A stretch of DNA of 64,000 nucleotides from the NCBI RefSeq assembly GCF_945906775.1, contig NZ_CAMDRE010000001.1:2604001-2668000 (forward strand). Reading direction: 5' to 3'. Below the pieces are notes generated by a model, which did no database searches, had not been told where the DNA came from, and worked only from the letters and a program-made list of their open reading frames with translations. Both the position numbers and the translations under genes were made by a program. Position 1 is the first letter of the stretch; each line of letters opens with the position of its first letter. Origin of the DNA: Citrobacter sp. Marseille-Q6884 (GTDB taxonomy: Bacteria; Pseudomonadota; Gammaproteobacteria; Enterobacterales; Enterobacteriaceae). Of this stretch, positions 45,309 through 53,103 are shown piece by piece.

Positions 45309-46184
45309 ATGACGATAACAACGATTTTGAGTATTACTCGGCAAGGTTTTTTGTCGAAAGTAGAAAATATCAATACAACAAACAATACTTCGTTAAACTC
45401 GATAAATAATGATCCATCTGCGAACAATTCAAATCAACTACGTGACAACTTAGTATCCGGATTACAATCCTATCAAAAATTATGGCTGGATACACTAAAA
45501 TTTCATGGTGTAAATATTGATACTTCACCGGCACAGAATGTTCTGAAATCCATTCAACCTCTTCTGACCTCATCGGATAATACATTAAGCAATATAACAA
45601 GTAATATGATGTCTGACTGGGAAATCTATGATGATGTGTGTGACAAACTGGCTTATATGCAAGATAATTATATGGACATCTATGCTCAAGTTACGGAGCA
45701 ATATCAACTTTATATGCAAGATGTAAATACTTTTAAGGCCTCGCTAACCAGTTATATGGATAATGGTACTGATGAAATTAAGTTAAATCTCACAGGTATT
45801 AAAGATGAGATCAATAAAGTCATTGATAAATGGCAGAAAAAACCAATTTTGACTGTTAACTCCAAAGAAGAAGCAGATTATTGGCAGGATCAGCTAGGAT
45901 TAGATTATAGAGTGAATGGTGCAAATTACTATTTTTTTGTTAATCTACAACCGATGTATGATATACGGGATTCTGTCAATAAGTTATCATCCCCGCTGAG
46001 CACTGCGCGGTTCAATCAATGGCAAAACAGTGTCAATAGCGCATGCAGTACAATAGAGAGCGATACTCAAATTATTGCACAGAAATACTCACAGGCAAAT
46101 ACAGTATTTAATAACCTTGCAAAGATTTTATCCTCTACGATGGATTCACTATATCAAACAGATAAAGAATTCCTACGCAATTAA
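45309..46184 (+). CDS. sipD: Needle tip protein SipD/IpaD-like (SctA)
   Basis: 291 residues from the ATG at 45309, which has GGAG upstream; the longer frame from 45237 lacks one. It matches the IpaD/SipD/BipD family in the central and C-terminal parts: YADVCDKLAYMQDNYMDIY-like segment, WQDQLGLDYRV and a C-terminal coil helix. Shorter than SipD (343) and IpaD (332), mainly at the N-terminus, where the self-chaperone hairpin sits. It lies apart from the sipBC genes, at the end of the apparatus operon. Confidence 0.88.
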   Translation: MTITTILSITRQGFLSKVENINTTNNTSLNSINNDPSANNSNQLRDNLVSGLQSYQKLWLDTLKFHGVNIDTSPAQNVLKSIQPLLTSSDNTLSNITSNMMSDWEIYDDVCDKLAYMQDNYMDIYAQVTEQYQLYMQDVNTFKASLTSYMDNGTDEIKLNLTGIKDEINKVIDKWQKKPILTVNSKEEADYWQDQLGLDYRVNGANYYFFVNLQPMYDIRDSVNKLSSPLSTARFNQWQNSVNSACSTIESDTQIIAQKYSQANTVFNNLAKILSSTMDSLYQTDKEFLRN

Positions 46185-46198
46185 TCTGGAGCGGTATC

Positions 46199-46480
46199 AT
46201 GCGTATATCTACATTTTCTGTACCTGTCGACAGTAATAATGAATGTTCTGAAATTAATAATATAAAATCCCTAAGTAGAACCTGTCAGATGTCTGAACAT
46301 ATTACTAATGACTTGCTTTTTTTTGTTAAAGCTGACGATACTGATATTGTTGAAAATGAAAATCCAACAAATATGCAACCGTTAATGATGGCTACAATGA
46401 TTTCACAATATCGTGTTGAGGCTATGCTAGGCGGTGATCAGAAGCAAGAAGACAATCCTATGTATATTTCTGATTGGTAA
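46199..46480 (+). CDS. Hypothetical 93-residue protein after sipD
   Basis: 93 residues, 14 bases after sipD and probably the last gene of the operon. Hydrophilic, rich in Met, Asn and Asp, without signal peptide or membrane helix. I do not recognise it. Possible roles are a secreted small protein or a chaperone for the tip protein. Confidence 0.55.
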   Translation: MRISTFSVPVDSNNECSEINNIKSLSRTCQMSEHITNDLLFFVKADDTDIVENENPTNMQPLMMATMISQYRVEAMLGGDQKQEDNPMYISDW

Positions 46481-46676
46481 GGATTAATATATAATGTGAA
46501 TAATATCTTGAGGGTTATTTATTTGGTGATTGCATTTTGCAGATTGGAAAAACATATATTATAGCTCTGGCGCTTTATTCATGTTACTCTCCCCTGATTT
46601 TCATGTTTTTATATGATTGTTATATAGTAATGGAATGTGTGCTTCTTTGATGATAATTGCTAGGGATGCGTGAATT

Positions 46677-47342
46677 ATGCTTCAGGGAGATAACAAAAGA
46701 GTCAGAATAGCTATAGCAGATGAGCAACCTATCGTTTTGATTGGTCTGCGTTCAATTCTTGCCGGTATCGAAAATATTGAGGTGGCCCAATGCTGCTCCT
46801 CTGGGGATTCGTTGCTTAAAATGCTCATGAAGAATAATCAGCCCTTAGATATTTTGCTGACGGATTTTTCTTTTACTCAAGGGTCAAACGATGACAGTTT
46901 TCGATTAGTCCGGAGAATAATTGATTCTGGAAAAGTAAAAAATATTTTTATTTTTACCGATGTTCGTTGTGCCTGGACTCTACAACGATTGCTACAGTTA
47001 GGCGTAACTTGTTTGCTAAGTAAACGTGACGATATAGCTGAGCAAATCACTTGTGCAATATCGGCTGTCAAACGTAATAAGATTTGGCTTTCTCCCTATA
47101 TTCAAATGCTTATTGCTCAGGCTGAGGTGGACTCAGTAAATTCATCAGTGATGGCGGAACTGACAGAAAGGGAATTACAGGTCGTTCGTTTATACGTTGA
47201 AGGACTTCGGCTGAAGGAAATTGCAGAAAAATTGTGTCGCTCAGTGGCTACAGTAGCTGTTCATAAACATAATGCAATGCAGAAACTGAATATCACGAAT
47301 AATATTCAGCTAGTCACTTACGTAAAAAGTCTGGATATGTAA
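46677..47342 (+). CDS. RcsB-like LuxR/NarL-family response regulator
   Basis: 221 residues. Receiver domain with acidic pair D15/E16, phosphoacceptor D63 (ILLTDFSF) and the conserved Lys in LLSKRDD; C-terminal LuxR helix-turn-helix (LTERELQVVRLYVEGLRLKEIAEKL). Overall pattern is close to RcsB (216 residues), including SxxTVxxHKxxAMxKL. No partner kinase is encoded nearby, so it may be driven by RcsCD or work unphosphorylated. It has its own 196-base upstream gap. Confidence 0.85.
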   Translation: MLQGDNKRVRIAIADEQPIVLIGLRSILAGIENIEVAQCCSSGDSLLKMLMKNNQPLDILLTDFSFTQGSNDDSFRLVRRIIDSGKVKNIFIFTDVRCAWTLQRLLQLGVTCLLSKRDDIAEQITCAISAVKRNKIWLSPYIQMLIAQAEVDSVNSSVMAELTERELQVVRLYVEGLRLKEIAEKLCRSVATVAVHKHNAMQKLNITNNIQLVTYVKSLDM

Positions 47343-47419
47343 TTACCATCTTACTTGTGGATGTCTCCATAAATTCAGGAGAATCCTAATACTTATTCAA
47401 GTTATTTATGAGAGATTAT

Positions 47420-48514
47420 ATGTTGTATTGTAATACTGTTAATCGCAGAGTATCCAGAAAGATTTATGTTGGCACAGTGCCTGTTGGCGGTGATGCACCT
47501 ATAAGTGTGCAATCGATGACAAACACATCGACTTGCGATGTCGAAGCAACTATTAGTCAGATCCAGGCTCTACAGCGCGTAGGTGTCGATATTGTTAGAG
47601 TTTCGGTTCCGACTATGGATTCGGCCGAAGCATTTAAAATCATTCGACAGAGAGTAACGATTCCTGTCATTGCAGATATCCATTTTGATTATCGTATTGC
47701 GCTTAAAGTTGCAGAGTATGGTGCTGACTGCTTACGAATTAATCCGGGCAATATAGGTAATGAACAGCGTATCCGCATGGTTATAGATTGTGCTCGTGAC
47801 AAAAACATTCCAATCCGCATTGGCATAAATGGAGGGTCTCTGGAACGTGACATTCAGGAGAAGTACCATGAGCCGACGCCAGCTGCATTGCTTGAATCGG
47901 CAATGAGACATGTCGACATTCTTGATCGCAATGATTTCCACAATTTTAAGATCAGTGTTAAAGCTTCTGATGTCTTTCTTGCGGTAGAGTCATACCGCTT
48001 ACTTGCCAGACAAATCGAGCAACCCCTTCATCTGGGGATTACAGAAGCAGGGGGATTACGTGCCGGATCCGTAAAATCTGCGATTGGTATAGGGATGCTA
48101 TTAGCTGAAGGAATCGGTGATACACTTCGAGTCTCCCTGGCGGCTGATCCAGTGGAAGAGGTTAAAGTTGGATTTGATATATTAAAGTCATTGCGTATTC
48201 GTTCCAGAGGTATCAATTTTATAGCCTGTCCAACCTGTTCCAGACAGGAATTCGATGTGATCAATACAGTAAATACACTGGAACAGCGTCTTGAGGATAT
48301 TATTACCCCTTTGGATGTATCCATTATCGGATGTGTTGTCAATGGACCCGGTGAAGCACTGGTTTCATCATTAGGCATTGCCGGTGGTAAAAAGAACAGT
48401 GCTTTCTATATGGACGGTATTCGTCAAAAAGAACGATTTAATAATGAAAATATCATTGAGTTACTTGAGCAGAAGATTAGACTGAAAGTGCAAGAAAAAA
48501 GTGCTTCAGATTAA
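47420..48514 (+). CDS. IspG (GcpE) paralogue within the T3SS island
   Basis: 364 residues from the ATG at 47420, which has GAGAGA upstream and aligns with the start of chromosomal IspG; 47408 is an alternative. It is very close to E. coli IspG (372 residues) along its length, with the FeS cysteines in ACPTCSRQEFDV (270, 273) and IIGCVVNGPGEAL (305) and the nearby Glu. IspG makes HMBPP from MEcPP in the isoprenoid MEP pathway. The true ispG lies elsewhere in enterobacteria, so this is probably a second copy, with A+T-rich codons. All active residues seen are intact. Confidence 0.9.
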   Translation: MLYCNTVNRRVSRKIYVGTVPVGGDAPISVQSMTNTSTCDVEATISQIQALQRVGVDIVRVSVPTMDSAEAFKIIRQRVTIPVIADIHFDYRIALKVAEYGADCLRINPGNIGNEQRIRMVIDCARDKNIPIRIGINGGSLERDIQEKYHEPTPAALLESAMRHVDILDRNDFHNFKISVKASDVFLAVESYRLLARQIEQPLHLGITEAGGLRAGSVKSAIGIGMLLAEGIGDTLRVSLAADPVEEVKVGFDILKSLRIRSRGINFIACPTCSRQEFDVINTVNTLEQRLEDIITPLDVSIIGCVVNGPGEALVSSLGIAGGKKNSAFYMDGIRQKERFNNENIIELLEQKIRLKVQEKSASD

Positions 48515-48632
48515 TTGAGTAGGCGCGGTATAAATATTTATCTAATAGGTTGCGGATTTTTTATTTGCTACATTTCTCCTGTCTCATATCAACTTGTTTT
48601 ACATAATATGAATTGGACAGGAGAGTATTAAT

Positions 48633-49511
48633 ATGTCAATAACGACAAACTCAATAAATTGTGCATCTTCGGTAAACATCACTAAAGTATGCCCTCCACA
48701 TGTTTCATTTGATAGTTCACGAAAGAACAATTATATAATTGATAACTCCCGACAGTTAATTGAAACGATGCCGAAATTACCGGGGATTTCAGTTGATGCA
48801 CAACAAGAGGATGTTCAGACACACCGCAATAATTTACTGGCATGCTTGAATGAACTTGAAAAAACGGGCACCTGGTGCCTTCAGCAGAAAGATAGCTCAA
48901 TTCGTCCCAGAGCAGTAGGGTTACAGGCTATTTTTGAGCATGCATTATTAAGTTTGCTGGAGTCTGGTGAGGTAACGCGAGCAGATATTATTTTTACAAC
49001 GTTAAACCCTGTAACCCCACTCTGCCATGTAAACGCTTTATGTACTCCATCACTAATATCAGGTTCCGTGTCACACCATGCAGGGAGCTATGACACTGTT
49101 ATAGAAAGAGTTAAAACGGTCCCCCAATTACTTAATCACCCATCTGTCCATATATGTTCAGTTTATTCAAAGGAGAGAGAGAATCCTGTAGATCAGGCTG
49201 TGTATAATGATGTTTGCCTTATGCATCCAGATAAAAGTCAATTTTACTCATTATGTTCAGATGAACCATTGGCAGAGAGTTTATCAGGTGCAAATTATTT
49301 CTTAACATCAAAAGACAATAATGTTAGCCTGTTTGGTATAAGAATTACACAAGCTAATATAGAAACAGATAGTTGTGCGATTTTTACTAAAGATGAACAA
49401 CAGAAGCTAAAAGATCTTTCTGATAATTATATGGATATTATTTTAAAAAAGCGTCCTGAAGATGAAAATTTAAGGAGTTTTGTCAGCCTACTGCATCAAA
49501 ATTATTCCTAA
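48633..49511 (+). CDS. Unrecognised protein, candidate secreted effector
   Basis: 292 residues with its own GGAGAG ribosome site. The N-terminus (MSITTNSINCASSVN) is Ser/Thr/Asn-rich, as in type III signals; no signal peptide or membrane helix. The region around residues 110-240 is His/Cys-rich (TPLCHVNALC, SVSHHAGSYD, VHICSVYSK) and could form a catalytic domain. It does not match an effector family I can name. A strong bidirectional terminator follows. Confidence 0.6.
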   Translation: MSITTNSINCASSVNITKVCPPHVSFDSSRKNNYIIDNSRQLIETMPKLPGISVDAQQEDVQTHRNNLLACLNELEKTGTWCLQQKDSSIRPRAVGLQAIFEHALLSLLESGEVTRADIIFTTLNPVTPLCHVNALCTPSLISGSVSHHAGSYDTVIERVKTVPQLLNHPSVHICSVYSKERENPVDQAVYNDVCLMHPDKSQFYSLCSDEPLAESLSGANYFLTSKDNNVSLFGIRITQANIETDSCAIFTKDEQQKLKDLSDNYMDIILKKRPEDENLRSFVSLLHQNYS

Positions 49512-49542
49512 ATCAGGCCTGTATATCTTTTTGTTTCGAGAT

Positions 49543-49584
49543 TATCCGTTCAGCCATCAATAAATATTGATGGCTGAACGGATA
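49543..49584. terminator. Bidirectional terminator between convergent effector genes
   Basis: A perfect 20-bp inverted repeat (49543-49562 with 49565-49584, core GTTCAGCCATCAA) in the 102-base gap between two convergent genes, flanked by an A run on one side and a T-rich stretch on the other. Confidence 0.8.
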
Positions 49585-49613
49585 GAAAAAATAGGACTGA
49601 GAGATGTGTTGCA

Positions 49614-50762
49614 CTAATTGACCGGTAAAGGTGGAGGAACAGGGATCCCTTTCAAATCGAGATTTATATTCGTTACAGATTGAAACCCTTCATCTATATT
49701 CGGTTCAATGATTTCTTTAACTGCTACAATATTTCCGGTGTCGTATTCTTTCTCAGAGTGATGTACCTCATAGTTCTCATTGGCTCTCTTCGCAAAGAGC
49801 GCATTGAGTTCACTCACTAAACCACCATGCTTTTTAGCCATTTCTGGGTCAATATTATATTGTCCTTTACTTGCAACTTTTATTTTTGCTGTACTCTCAG
49901 AGATTATTTGTGGCTTACCTTGTGTACTTAGCAGACCAACTGGCATAGGGGGTGGTAAAGGGATACCTTTAGCATCATGTTTTACTTCTGCAACAAACGC
50001 CTTCGCTTGGGCGACTGCTTGTGTCTTTGCTTCAGTATCTTCTTCTGCTTTTATAGCTGCGCTAACTCTGGCCTCCATTTTTGCTTCAGCTTCTTCTCGT
50101 TTTTGCACTGCTTCCGGGCTCTGGTATTCTTTCTTCAATTCAGCAATTTCTTGCTGAATTTTATTCATTGATTTGTCAGTGTGAGACTGGTCATCAGTAG
50201 CATGCATACTGGATAGTCTTGCTTTCAATTGTGCCATGAAGTCGACTTGTACCCCTTTACTTGTGGGGACTGGCGCATCCAGATGTTGCGCATGCTTCAG
50301 ATTAGCTTGCGAGATCGCATCTGCCAGAGACCCTACCGCTTTAGGCGGGGTTGCGGAGTTTACAGGCAAGGGTAGTGGCGGAGGTTGAGGGATGCTACTT
50401 TTTTGACGTTGTGCTATCTCGATAGATTGTGGCTCTGATGCTGATGTGATTCTATTCGAGAAGAGAGCATCGCTTTGCGAATTATGTCGGACTGAACCTA
50501 TTTTCCCAAAATGCTCGGTTGTCTGCACATTATCTTTGGGAGTGTGCTTGTGTGAAAGTAAAATGCGTATAGCACTAATCGCGTGCAATGCAGCACGGAT
50601 CCCTGTGTGGATGAAATTATGCTTTTTATGGGGCATCTGTGAAGTTTGATTAACATCCTTCAGTTGCTCATTAAACTTTGTCGCAGTCGATTTTGGCTGC
50701 GCATCTACATTATTAATTGAAATAAAAGGGGAGCTTGGTATCACATGATTAGATATCTTCAT
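49614..50762 (-). CDS. Polyproline protein with WH2-like segment, candidate actin-targeting effector
   Basis: 382 residues from the ATG at 50762 (GAGAAA upstream); a longer frame begins at 50825. Layout: Ser/Asn-rich N-terminus (secretion signal-like), polyproline at 124-133 (PQPPPLPLPV), a WH2-like segment at 145-159 (SLADAISQANLKHAQ), a charged coiled coil at ~198-262, and two copies of DxKGIPxPPPxPV at 263-275 and 369-381, the last forming the C-terminus. Polyproline plus WH2 is the plan of actin nucleators such as VopF/VopL. It is the only minus-strand gene in this part of the island. Function is inference. Confidence 0.65.
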   Translation of the reverse strand: MKISNHVIPSSPFISINNVDAQPKSTATKFNEQLKDVNQTSQMPHKKHNFIHTGIRAALHAISAIRILLSHKHTPKDNVQTTEHFGKIGSVRHNSQSDALFSNRITSASEPQSIEIAQRQKSSIPQPPPLPLPVNSATPPKAVGSLADAISQANLKHAQHLDAPVPTSKGVQVDFMAQLKARLSSMHATDDQSHTDKSMNKIQQEIAELKKEYQSPEAVQKREEAEAKMEARVSAAIKAEEDTEAKTQAVAQAKAFVAEVKHDAKGIPLPPPMPVGLLSTQGKPQIISESTAKIKVASKGQYNIDPEMAKKHGGLVSELNALFAKRANENYEVHHSEKEYDTGNIVAVKEIIEPNIDEGFQSVTNINLDLKGIPVPPPLPVN

Positions 50763-51182
50763 TTGGTTTCTCATATTATCTGATGTATACATAAAATATA
50801 TCATTAAAGCATTTTTTGATTTCAAAAAACGCCTTTTAATTAAGATTTGAATGTTATGTATATGATCCCGTAAAGTCTTACGCCTGAGTCTAAAGTTTTA
50901 TTTAGTATAGCGTTTTTTTGATGGCTGACATTAGATACTAATGCAGTGATAATGTATTGAGGTTATAATCTCTACTACTATGTAACACTTTTTATGTATA
51001 CATGTTACTGTAGGTTCAATGACAGAATCCAGGTACTAAATCAGTTTAGTTTAGTAATCAGAAGAGCGATATATATAAGTGGTCTGACTTCATTTAGTGG
51101 TATAGTCTTGCCGTTCATAAGAACTTCTTTAATGAAGGATGTATGAGCGTTGTTACGATAGGGCTTGTCAAGAAGGCAAAAT
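50763..51182. promoter_or_regulatory. Divergent A+T-rich region between effector-like genes
   Basis: 420 bases, very A+T-rich, between two genes reading apart; should hold a promoter on each strand. No repeat or RNA gene was recognised. Confidence 0.45.
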
Positions 51183-51956
51183 ATGACCACTATTAATAAA
51201 AATTTGCTTAGAGCTATTCAGAATAATTCGCTTACCTCTGTCGATACTCAAAAAGAGCCAGGGTTGGTAAATGATTGTCATGACACTTCTCAAAAGCGAA
51301 CTTCGTTTGACAGTGAGCTTTCAGAGGTTAAAAATGTTACTAAGTCATTGAGTAACATGGTTAGGGTAGGAACTACGTCCTCTTCTAAAGGAGGGATATC
51401 CCAAGACTTACATCATGTAAATGTTCTGGTGTCTGGTAGTCCGCATATGATTGGGGAAGAACGCCAACGTATTGAGACCCAGAGGCGCGTCGATGAAATT
51501 GTTAATGTTTTCTTACCAAATATTGACACCACTTTTCAGGTCGCTCGAACATTATATGATAACGCTAAAATGAGTGACAAGCCTGGTTTGGTGGATGCGG
51601 AACGCATTTATACGATAGCTGATGTGCAGAAACGAGATTTACAGGATGAGGCAATATCCTTGTTCTATCAGGAAAATAGACTAAGTAGCTATAATTTAAA
51701 TAGTCGTCTGGAGAAGCAAGTGACTCTTGATGGATATCCGCTATTTTCGTTAATATTTAGTTTGTCATATTCATTTGACGATGTGGAGAGATTGCTTGAT
51801 AGAACTTTTGCTAAAGAGTCATTTTTACAATTTGTGACCAATGATAGCAATCGTCAAAAAATATGTGAACTATATGGGATTTTAGGAGGTAATACTAAAA
51901 ATTCATTAGATAATGAAATTATGCAAACTCTGCAAAAAGCGAAATATTTTCTTTGA
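51183..51956 (+). CDS. Unrecognised protein, candidate effector or secretion regulator
   Basis: 257 residues from the ATG at 51183 (GAAGG upstream); 51165 is an alternative. Ser/Thr-rich N-terminal ~75 residues suggest a type III signal; the C-terminal ~170 are helical with YTIADVQKRDLQDEA and a long amphipathic end. No membrane helix or signal peptide. Single gene with its own gap on both sides. I do not recognise the family. Confidence 0.6.
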   Translation: MTTINKNLLRAIQNNSLTSVDTQKEPGLVNDCHDTSQKRTSFDSELSEVKNVTKSLSNMVRVGTTSSSKGGISQDLHHVNVLVSGSPHMIGEERQRIETQRRVDEIVNVFLPNIDTTFQVARTLYDNAKMSDKPGLVDAERIYTIADVQKRDLQDEAISLFYQENRLSSYNLNSRLEKQVTLDGYPLFSLIFSLSYSFDDVERLLDRTFAKESFLQFVTNDSNRQKICELYGILGGNTKNSLDNEIMQTLQKAKYFL

Positions 51957-52554
51957 GTATAAAATGTGACTTATATTTGTATAGTTACCTTAATACCACG
52001 ATTATATCAATAAACGATATTTTTAATATTTGTGGTCGGCTACGTTATTACTTTATATTTGATTTTTTTGTAAGATTTAAATGTCCTTTCTCTTAGAACC
52101 TATACCGAGCATGAACGTGTAATTTTATAATTCAAGTTTATTTCTATAAATTACATTAACGATACGCATCCAAAACTAGAATCAATTTTTGCCCACAAAC
52201 GGCGTTCTGTAAAATTATTGTTTTTACAGTGAAATTGGTTGTTTTGATAGCTTTCGCGTAAATCTTCTGACAAACCTCATGTATAATCGACTTCTGGCAT
52301 AAGTATTTCGTTATAGTATTTAATGCCTGAATTGTAGTGAGGTTTTTCCTCTGTGGATTATCTATTACCTGTGCCAGCTGTTACCTGCGATTTAAATTTG
52401 TTTTATATAGACAAGTAAATTTTTATTTATATGAATACTTGAGGGGTGGAGAAATAATGCTCTGTTGATGAGGTGCCAATGAGGCTTGAAATGAACTGCT
52501 GCGAATCGATAAACCATAAAGGTCAAAAATTATCCCTTATGAAGGAGAAATTCT
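51957..52554. promoter_or_regulatory. Long upstream region of the translocator operon
   Basis: 598 A+T-rich bases without a credible gene. It precedes sicA and in SPI-1-type systems the equivalent promoter is activated by InvF with SicA. No specific operator was identified; a small RNA or long leader cannot be excluded. Confidence 0.4.
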
Positions 52555-53103
52555 GTGAGTAAAGAAATCATACCAGAGCATGTTCTGAGCGGTTTCGATA
52601 TCGGGGACAGTGAAGAATTATTGACGGAGTTTATGAAAACAGGAGCATCAAAAAAGCAACTCTATGCTCTTCCTGAAAACCTCATGGAGGGATTCTATAC
52701 CTGCGCTTATGACTACTACACTCAAGGTAAGTTGGATCTGGCGGAGCAGTTTTTTAAATTTCTTTTTATGTATGATCTCTATAATGCTGACTATGCATTC
52801 GGCCTCGCGTCTGTTTACCAGCTTAAAAAACAGTATCAACGAGCTCTGGATATATATTCAGTCGCATTTGCTTTAAGTAAGGATGACTATAGAGCGATGT
52901 TTGAAGCAGGGCAATGCAATATGCAACTTCGCTACATAGGAAGAGCAAAAAAATGTTTTGAACTCGTGATTGAACATGAGCAGGATACGCAATTAATAGA
53001 GAAGGCAAAACTGTATCTGGAATCAATTGACAGTATAAAAAATATCAGCGAAATCACCGCTAAGGAAGAAGAAAGGGAAAATCATGAATGGAATAACAAA
53101 TAA
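52555..53103 (+). CDS. sicA: Translocator chaperone SicA/IpgC-like
   Basis: 182 residues from a GTG with AAGGAGA upstream (SicA 165, IpgC 155). Class II chaperone with three TPR-like repeats (YYTQGKLDLAEQFFKFL, VYQLKKQYQRALDIYS, RYIGRAKKCFELVIEH). It holds SipB and SipC in the cytoplasm and is likely the co-activator of InvF. Overlaps sipB by 20 bases. The C-terminal acidic tail is longer than usual. Confidence 0.93.
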   Translation: MSKEIIPEHVLSGFDIGDSEELLTEFMKTGASKKQLYALPENLMEGFYTCAYDYYTQGKLDLAEQFFKFLFMYDLYNADYAFGLASVYQLKKQYQRALDIYSVAFALSKDDYRAMFEAGQCNMQLRYIGRAKKCFELVIEHEQDTQLIEKAKLYLESIDSIKNISEITAKEEERENHEWNNK

